The notes under the pieces are model-generated. The model was not told where the DNA came from, did no database searches, and saw nothing but the letters and a program-made list of their open reading frames with translations. 64,000 nt of DNA, taken from Planctomycetota bacterium. GTDB lineage: Bacteria > Planctomycetota > Phycisphaerae > UBA1845 > PWPN01. Position numbers and translations under genes: made by a program. Below are positions 59,652-64,000 of this stretch, piece after piece. Numbering within the stretch: the stretch's first letter is position 1; each line of letters begins with the position of its first letter. Location: assembly GCA_029550525.1 (NCBI GenBank), contig JAKPHF010000077.1, forward strand, positions 310,001 to 374,000, given 5' to 3'.

Positions 59652-60476
59652 TCAACCGGCCTTCTCGCGTGCTGTCGTCAAGAGCTGGCCCAACTCTCCC
59701 ACGTTTTCCACGACGATGTCCGGCTGCAGTGCTGCGTTCGCCAAGTCTTCACGTCGCGTGCCACCGGAGAGTACGAGCACGCCGGTCACGCCGGCGGCAC
59801 GGGCCAGCGCCATGTCCGTGTTGAGTCGATCGCCGACGACGGCCAACTCCGCCGGTTGTAATCCGTGCCGTTCGAGGACGGCCTGCACGATCAGGGGCGA
59901 AGGCTTGCCGAGCACGGCCTGTGGACGACGGCCCGTGGCTGCGTGCAGACACTCGCAGATCGAGCCGCAATCGACCAGTACCGTCGGCCGATCCGTGGGG
60001 CAGGTCTGATCGGGATGCGTGGCGATGAACGGCTTGCCTTGGCGGACCCACCATGCGGCCTTGCCCAGCCGTTCGAACGTCAATCCGGTGTCGAAGCTGA
60101 TCACTACCGCTTCGGGCTCCTCCTCACCGGCCACGATCGAATAGCCCGCCGCGGCGAACTCGCCGGCCAAGCTGGGCGTGCCCAGCACGTACAGCCGCCG
60201 AACCGACGGCATCTCCCGGCGCAGATAATCCAGTGTGGACAGTGCCGAGGTGTAGAGCTGGTCACGACTCGCTTCGATGCCCATGCCCTTGAGCTTGAGG
60301 AGGTATTCATCGACGCTGATCGAGCAGTTGTTCGTGATGAACGTGTGCTCGATGCCCAGCCGGCGCAGGCAGTCGAAAAACGCCGGCGTGAATGGAAACA
60401 GCGTCCGGCCCAGGTAAATCGTACCGTCCATGTCCAGGACCAGGTGACGGATGGACTTGAGCTTTGCGTGTGGCAT
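59652..60476 (-). CDS. HAD-IIA family phosphatase (NagD/phosphoglycolate-type)
   Basis: 274 residues. HLVLDMDGTIYLGRTLFPF contains the nucleophilic Asp and the acid/base Asp; FITNNCSISVDEYLLKL is motif II of HAD-IIA enzymes; LGKPSPLIVQAVL holds the motif III Lys and VVGDRLNTDMALARAAG the metal-binding Asp. It dephosphorylates a small phosphometabolite in the cytoplasm; substrate unknown, though sugar phosphates or phosphoglycolate are common. Full length. Confidence 0.92.
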   Translation of the reverse strand: MPHAKLKSIRHLVLDMDGTIYLGRTLFPFTPAFFDCLRRLGIEHTFITNNCSISVDEYLLKLKGMGIEASRDQLYTSALSTLDYLRREMPSVRRLYVLGTPSLAGEFAAAGYSIVAGEEEPEAVVISFDTGLTFERLGKAAWWVRQGKPFIATHPDQTCPTDRPTVLVDCGSICECLHAATGRRPQAVLGKPSPLIVQAVLERHGLQPAELAVVGDRLNTDMALARAAGVTGVLVLSGGTRREDLANAALQPDIVVENVGELGQLLTTAREKAG

Positions 60477-60553
60477 AGTGAGCTATGAGCTGTGAGCTGT
60501 GAGCCAGATAACTGACATCCAATCGCTGACGGCCGAGAGCTGACAGCTGCCTA

Positions 60554-62563
60554 TCAGCCTCCCGCCATACAGCCAAGATCGCGGGCCAGGGCGTTCATCT
60601 CCTCGATCATGGTCTCCAGGAGTTTTCTCGGCTTGTTCACCCACGGCGGCACGCCTTCTTCGGCCGGGCCGACGGTCGGCTCCCAGTCGGCCAGAGCCGT
60701 ACGAGCTTGCTCCAGACCCGCGGCATACGCAGCGAACGCTTCCGTCGCCTTCAGCTTGTCCGAAGCACTCACCATCCCGTTGCGAACCAGCGCCTTGAGC
60801 GTCCACAGTGCCTCGAGGGCCTTGATGTACCCTTGTGTCACGCGGCTCTCGTGCAGGTACTGCGGAATCTGCATCTGCTCGGCGATCTTGACCGCACGAT
60901 CGGCTCGCGCGACGTCGTCCGCGAGTTGCTCGGGCGTCTTGATGTCGCCCCAGGGCAGCGGATACACCTCCCAGAGTTCCTCGCCCAGGTTCGGCACCTT
61001 GCCTTCACGAAGCAGGATGGCCAGCTTGCCGGGAAAGTCACGCTGATGACCGGCCGGAAAATCGCTGCCGTAGATATCCCAGGCCACCGGTCCGTGTGCT
61101 TCAACCCAGTCGGCGAACAGCTTCGGTTCCGCATAGCCCTCGCGAACGGCATACGAAATCGCAAATTCGCGCGGCGATCGTCCCTTGGCGTTCCACAGCC
61201 ATTCGGCCGCGGCTTCCGTGTTGAACCGCACATGGGCCAGCCGCGGCACGGCATAGCCGATGAAGCCCGAAAGCTTCTTGTCCACGAACTCGTTAATACG
61301 ATAGTGCACGAACTGAGGGCAGGTGAACGGATGCCACGTGCCGACGTTCGCACACAAGTTCGGACACACGCCGACCCATCGGCCGCGGGCCGCCAGCTCG
61401 GCGAGATAAGGCCGAATCATGGGCTTTTCGCTGGCGTTGTACGTCCACAGGCTGTGATAGTACCAGATCTTCACCTCGGTCGGCAGCTCGGAGAAAATCC
61501 GCGGGTTGCTCTTCTCCGTCTCCTCGCTGGTGAGGATGCGAATGCCCAGGTCGGGCTGCGTTTCTCGCGCCTTCCTCCACGCGGCTACGATCGCCCGGGC
61601 CTCTAGAACGTTGCGATCTTCCCGGCGGCAGTCGTCACATTGGCAGCCCTTCTCGCCTTGCAGGTTCTCCGCCATCCACACATCCACTTCTCGCACGCCC
61701 GGCTCCGCACGCCAGAGAAGGAGCCACTCGGCCAGGATGTTCACGAACAGTGGATTCGAATAGCAGATCGAGCCCGCACGGCCATCCTTGCCCCGAAGCT
61801 CCGGATAGGCGTCGAACAGGCCCGAGCCCGAAAGCTGCTCCAGATGCAGCACGACGGGCACCGGATTGATCCCGTACGTTGGACCTTCGTCGATGATCTT
61901 GCGCTTCCCGCCCCCCAGGTTGATGACCGGCCGCTTGTTGGCGTCCACGCCGTTGTGAGCGATCTGCTCGTCGTAGTTGAGCTTGCGGTCGGACATCCAG
62001 CGCAGGTGGTTGTAGCTGTCGCCGCCCCACAGTCCGCGATCTTCCATGTCCGGCCAGTCGACGATGTTAGCTGCAGGTAGTGCGATGGTGTCGCCCTTAC
62101 GGCCGGCCCGGATGAACTGCTGCAGCGTCTTGGCCGCGTAGTAGACGCCGCGCGGGCCGCCGCCGACCAACAACAAACCGTTGCCGTCTTCCTCGCGGCC
62201 AATCGTGTAGGCTTGATCGGCATGGGGCAGGACCGTGAGGCGCTCGGCCAGCGGCCCGCCGACGCGAAGCTTCACCGTGAACTTCTCCGCGGCGGCAGAC
62301 GAGTGTTCGGCCCCGATGGCCTCTACCAATTCCTTGACCGCCTGGGACACCAGTGCATGCGACTCGCCCTCTGCCACGACGACGATCTGATCGGCGGGAA
62401 CCAGCACCTGGCCGGCCAACTCGATTTGCTTGGGCAGCGGCACCAGATGGCGAACCCAGTCGCGGCTCGTGTTTTCGTCCATCCGCTCGGTCCGGACAGC
62501 CGCCGAAGCGATGGACGCCATCAGAAAGCAGGATGCAAGCCAGAGTCGCAAAGTTCCCGTCAT
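60554..62563 (-). CDS. secreted GH20-like/alpha-glucuronidase-like glycoside hydrolase
   Basis: 669 residues with a signal peptide (MTGTLRLWLASCFLMASIAS). The N-terminal domain (VRHLVPLPKQIELAG, AYTIGREEDGNGLLLVGGGPRGVYYAAKTLQQ) is the GH20 domain-2 fold also found in GH67 and GH84 relatives. A DUF4838-like barrel follows with CYSNPLFVNILAEWLL, ENLQGEKGCQCDDCRRED and VCPNLCANVGTWHPF. It probably acts on an acetylated hexosamine or uronic acid glycan, but the exact family is uncertain. ATG 62563 follows GAGGTGTTGTA. Confidence 0.75.
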   Translation of the reverse strand: MTGTLRLWLASCFLMASIASAAVRTERMDENTSRDWVRHLVPLPKQIELAGQVLVPADQIVVVAEGESHALVSQAVKELVEAIGAEHSSAAAEKFTVKLRVGGPLAERLTVLPHADQAYTIGREEDGNGLLLVGGGPRGVYYAAKTLQQFIRAGRKGDTIALPAANIVDWPDMEDRGLWGGDSYNHLRWMSDRKLNYDEQIAHNGVDANKRPVINLGGGKRKIIDEGPTYGINPVPVVLHLEQLSGSGLFDAYPELRGKDGRAGSICYSNPLFVNILAEWLLLWRAEPGVREVDVWMAENLQGEKGCQCDDCRREDRNVLEARAIVAAWRKARETQPDLGIRILTSEETEKSNPRIFSELPTEVKIWYYHSLWTYNASEKPMIRPYLAELAARGRWVGVCPNLCANVGTWHPFTCPQFVHYRINEFVDKKLSGFIGYAVPRLAHVRFNTEAAAEWLWNAKGRSPREFAISYAVREGYAEPKLFADWVEAHGPVAWDIYGSDFPAGHQRDFPGKLAILLREGKVPNLGEELWEVYPLPWGDIKTPEQLADDVARADRAVKIAEQMQIPQYLHESRVTQGYIKALEALWTLKALVRNGMVSASDKLKATEAFAAYAAGLEQARTALADWEPTVGPAEEGVPPWVNKPRKLLETMIEEMNALARDLGCMAGG

Positions 62564-62712
62564 TACAACACCTCGATCAGAATACAAAAACGCCCGTTCG
62601 GGCGGGCGGCCAGCGTAACATTCGGGCGGGAGGGTGTAAATCGCGGCTTCGCATTTGACGGGCGATGCGCCGACGCTATGTTGTCGGTATCCAGGATCCA
62701 AAAGGAGGAATT

Positions 62713-63630
62713 ATGCGCAGCACGTCTCGAATGCACGCGTGGCAGATCGCTGTCGGCAGTGTCATGCTTATTGCGACACTGGCCGTGCAGGCACAATCGC
62801 CCGAGCCGGCACACATCCGTCTCTGGCCTGGCCGGGCTCCCGAAGCGGTGGGTGATGCGGAGAACGACACGCCGTGGATCACGCCGTACCTGCCGCCGAC
62901 AGAGCGGGCCATGGGCACGGCCATCGTGGTTTGTCCGGGCGGCGGCTACGGTCATATCGCCATGGACCACGAAGGCCTCGCTGTCGCTCGTTGGCTGAAT
63001 GACATCGGCGTGGCCGCGTTCGTGCTGAAATACCGGCATCGCAACACCGGCTACGGCCATCCCGCTCCCATGCTGGACGTGCAACGGGCCATTCGGGTCG
63101 TCCGATCGCGAGCGGCGGAGTGGAACCTCGATCCAGATCGCATCGGCGTGCTCGGCTTCTCGGCCGGGGGACACCTGGCATCCACCGCGGGTACGCACTT
63201 TACTCCCGGCGATCCGGCTGCGAACGATCCGGTTGAACGCGTGTCGTGCCGGCCCGACTTCATGGTGTTGATCTACCCGGTGATCTCGCTGGCGGAAGAC
63301 TTCACGCACAAAGGCTCACGCCGCAACTTGCTGGGCGAGAATCCCGATCCGGCCCTGGTCGAGAATCTGTCCAACGAGCGTCAGGTAACGCCGCTCACGC
63401 CGCCCACGTTCCTGGTCCATACCGACGAGGACAAGGGCGTGCCCGTGGAGAACAGCCTCGCCTTCTATGCCGCGCTGCGCAAGGCCAAGGTGCCGGCAGA
63501 ACTGCACGTGTTTGAAAAAGGTCCGCATGGCTTCGGTCTCGGCAAGCCCGACTTGGCCGCTTCGGCCTGGCCCCAACTCTGCGAAAAGTGGCTCCGCGCC
63601 CGCAATCTGCTCCGCGACACAGAAAAGTGA
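62713..63630 (+). CDS. secreted alpha/beta-hydrolase, acetyl-esterase type
   Basis: 305 residues. AAGGAGGAATT before ATG 62713 is a near-ideal ribosome-binding site, and a signal peptide follows (VGSVMLIATLAVQAQS). Oxyanion block VVCPGGGYGHIAMDHEG, nucleophile GVLGFSAGGHLAST, acid in VHTDEDKGVPVENS and His in FEKGPHGFGLG form the full catalytic set. Homologues deacetylate xylan and other glycans. It is divergent from the GH20-like gene with a short 149-bp gap. Confidence 0.88.
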   Translation: MRSTSRMHAWQIAVGSVMLIATLAVQAQSPEPAHIRLWPGRAPEAVGDAENDTPWITPYLPPTERAMGTAIVVCPGGGYGHIAMDHEGLAVARWLNDIGVAAFVLKYRHRNTGYGHPAPMLDVQRAIRVVRSRAAEWNLDPDRIGVLGFSAGGHLASTAGTHFTPGDPAANDPVERVSCRPDFMVLIYPVISLAEDFTHKGSRRNLLGENPDPALVENLSNERQVTPLTPPTFLVHTDEDKGVPVENSLAFYAALRKAKVPAELHVFEKGPHGFGLGKPDLAASAWPQLCEKWLRARNLLRDTEK

Positions 63631-63713
63631 CATCGTATGTCGGGGGGAGGGCGTCTCGTCCGCGTCGGGACCTAAAGTGCCTATTAATGTGCACGATACT
63701 GCGTTCAGCGAGC

Positions 63714-63878
63714 GACGGGGCTTGACCCCGCCGTCTCATTCCGCCGTCAGTTCGCATACCTTTTCGAAACGCGATGTGCGCGCAGGTGCCTGGGCCCCGT
63801 CGAACTGAGTCCACCGGGTCAAGCCTGGCGGCTCGCGTTCTTCTTTGTCTTTCGCCGCGTCTCCGCGTCGCCGTGTCA
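63714..63878. repeat. dispersed intergenic repeats at the window end
   Basis: A second copy of the GGGGCTTGACCCCGCC and ACTGAGTCCACCGGGTCAAG modules seen at 42205-42360, then the inverted copy of the GC-rich block at 40483-40510 (63851-63878). No gene is visible in 63631-63883. Confidence 0.65.
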
Positions 63879-63883
63879 CCGCG

Positions 63884-64000
63884 TCAATCCTTCCCTCGCC
63901 ACCCCGGTCCGCGTACCACGCGCCCGGGCAACGCGCCGGTGTGCTCGCCGTCGCGGATCACCTGCTCACCGTTGACGAACACGTGAGCCACGCCAGTCGC
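63884..64000 (-). CDS. C-terminal end of an N-acyl-D-amino-acid deacylase/amidohydrolase (truncated by window)
   Basis: The last 38 residues of a minus-strand gene that begins beyond the window. GVAHVFVNGEQVIRDGEHTG followed by LPGRVVRGPG is the characteristic end of D-aminoacylase-type amidohydrolases, where the final beta-sandwich strands rejoin the N-terminal segment. TGA at 63886-63884. The metal-binding domain is outside the window. Confidence 0.75.
   Translation of the reverse strand, partial: ATGVAHVFVNGEQVIRDGEHTGALPGRVVRGPGWRGKD

Overview
The window is GC-rich (clearly above 60 percent by eye), gene-dense DNA, most likely a chromosome piece from a Planctomycetota bacterium of an anaerobic or facultative, polysaccharide-degrading type. 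The evidence is many signal-peptide or Tat-exported glycan enzymes (two GH78-type rhamnosidases, a GH20-like protein, a BNR protein, a broken GH28, esterases), a bacterial microcompartment (BMC) shell gene, SpmA/SpmB, lipid A acyltransferase and DapF, pyruvate:ferredoxin oxidoreductase with ADP-forming acyl-CoA synthetase, and activase-dependent HgdB-family iron-sulfur proteins. Phylum assignment is inference; there is no rRNA in the window. I saw no CRISPR array, prophage or intact insertion sequence.

Layout. 1-3553: end of an FG-GAP repeat protein and a secreted PKD metalloprotease-like protein. 3821-10241: xseA, YmdB-like phosphoesterase, glycosyltransferase, dapF, lpxL-like acyltransferase and thioredoxin. 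10495-10695: a candidate structured small RNA with its own promoter and terminator. 10981-19192 (minus): acyl-CoA and pyruvate energy metabolism (CoA transferase-GNAT fusion, ADP-forming CoA ligase, POR beta, alpha-gamma and delta). 19534-25575: small proteins, a polyferredoxin, a broken GH28, a GH78 and an ArsR regulator.

25941-39966 is the most interesting part: a selenocysteine island. It holds selA and selB (minus), selD and tRNA-Sec (plus), and three genes that appear to be selenoproteins whose in-frame UGA would normally be read as a stop. Two are tiny membrane or secreted proteins placed directly after selB; the first overlaps the selB stop as TGATG. The third is a secreted 493-residue protein diverging from selA. 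Each UGA is followed after 13-14 nt by a perfect 7-bp stem with a UGG or UGC loop, fitting the bacterial SECIS model. The same island carries a Cys-rich methyltransferase, three HgdB-family proteins, their ATP-dependent activase, and a SelD with an N-terminal FTR-like CxC/CPC/CxC motif that is open in frame with a C-terminal AhpD-like domain. I infer a linked selenium or low-potential redox system.

40152-51400: HPt protein, Tat-exported protein, second rhamnosidase, UMF1 transporter, PBP4-type carboxypeptidase, SpmAB and a BNR protein. 51486-55636 (minus) is a compact microcompartment operon: a DHDPS-type aldolase with a C-terminal encapsulation-peptide-like helix, a tandem BMC-BMC shell protein, a sugar kinase-like protein and an enolase homologue with an altered active site. 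56113-64000: second DHDPS-like protein, secreted hydrolases, HAD phosphatase, GH20-like protein, esterase and the end of a D-aminoacylase. Dispersed intergenic repeats, including a MITE-like family with terminal inverted repeats, sit between many genes in the second half.
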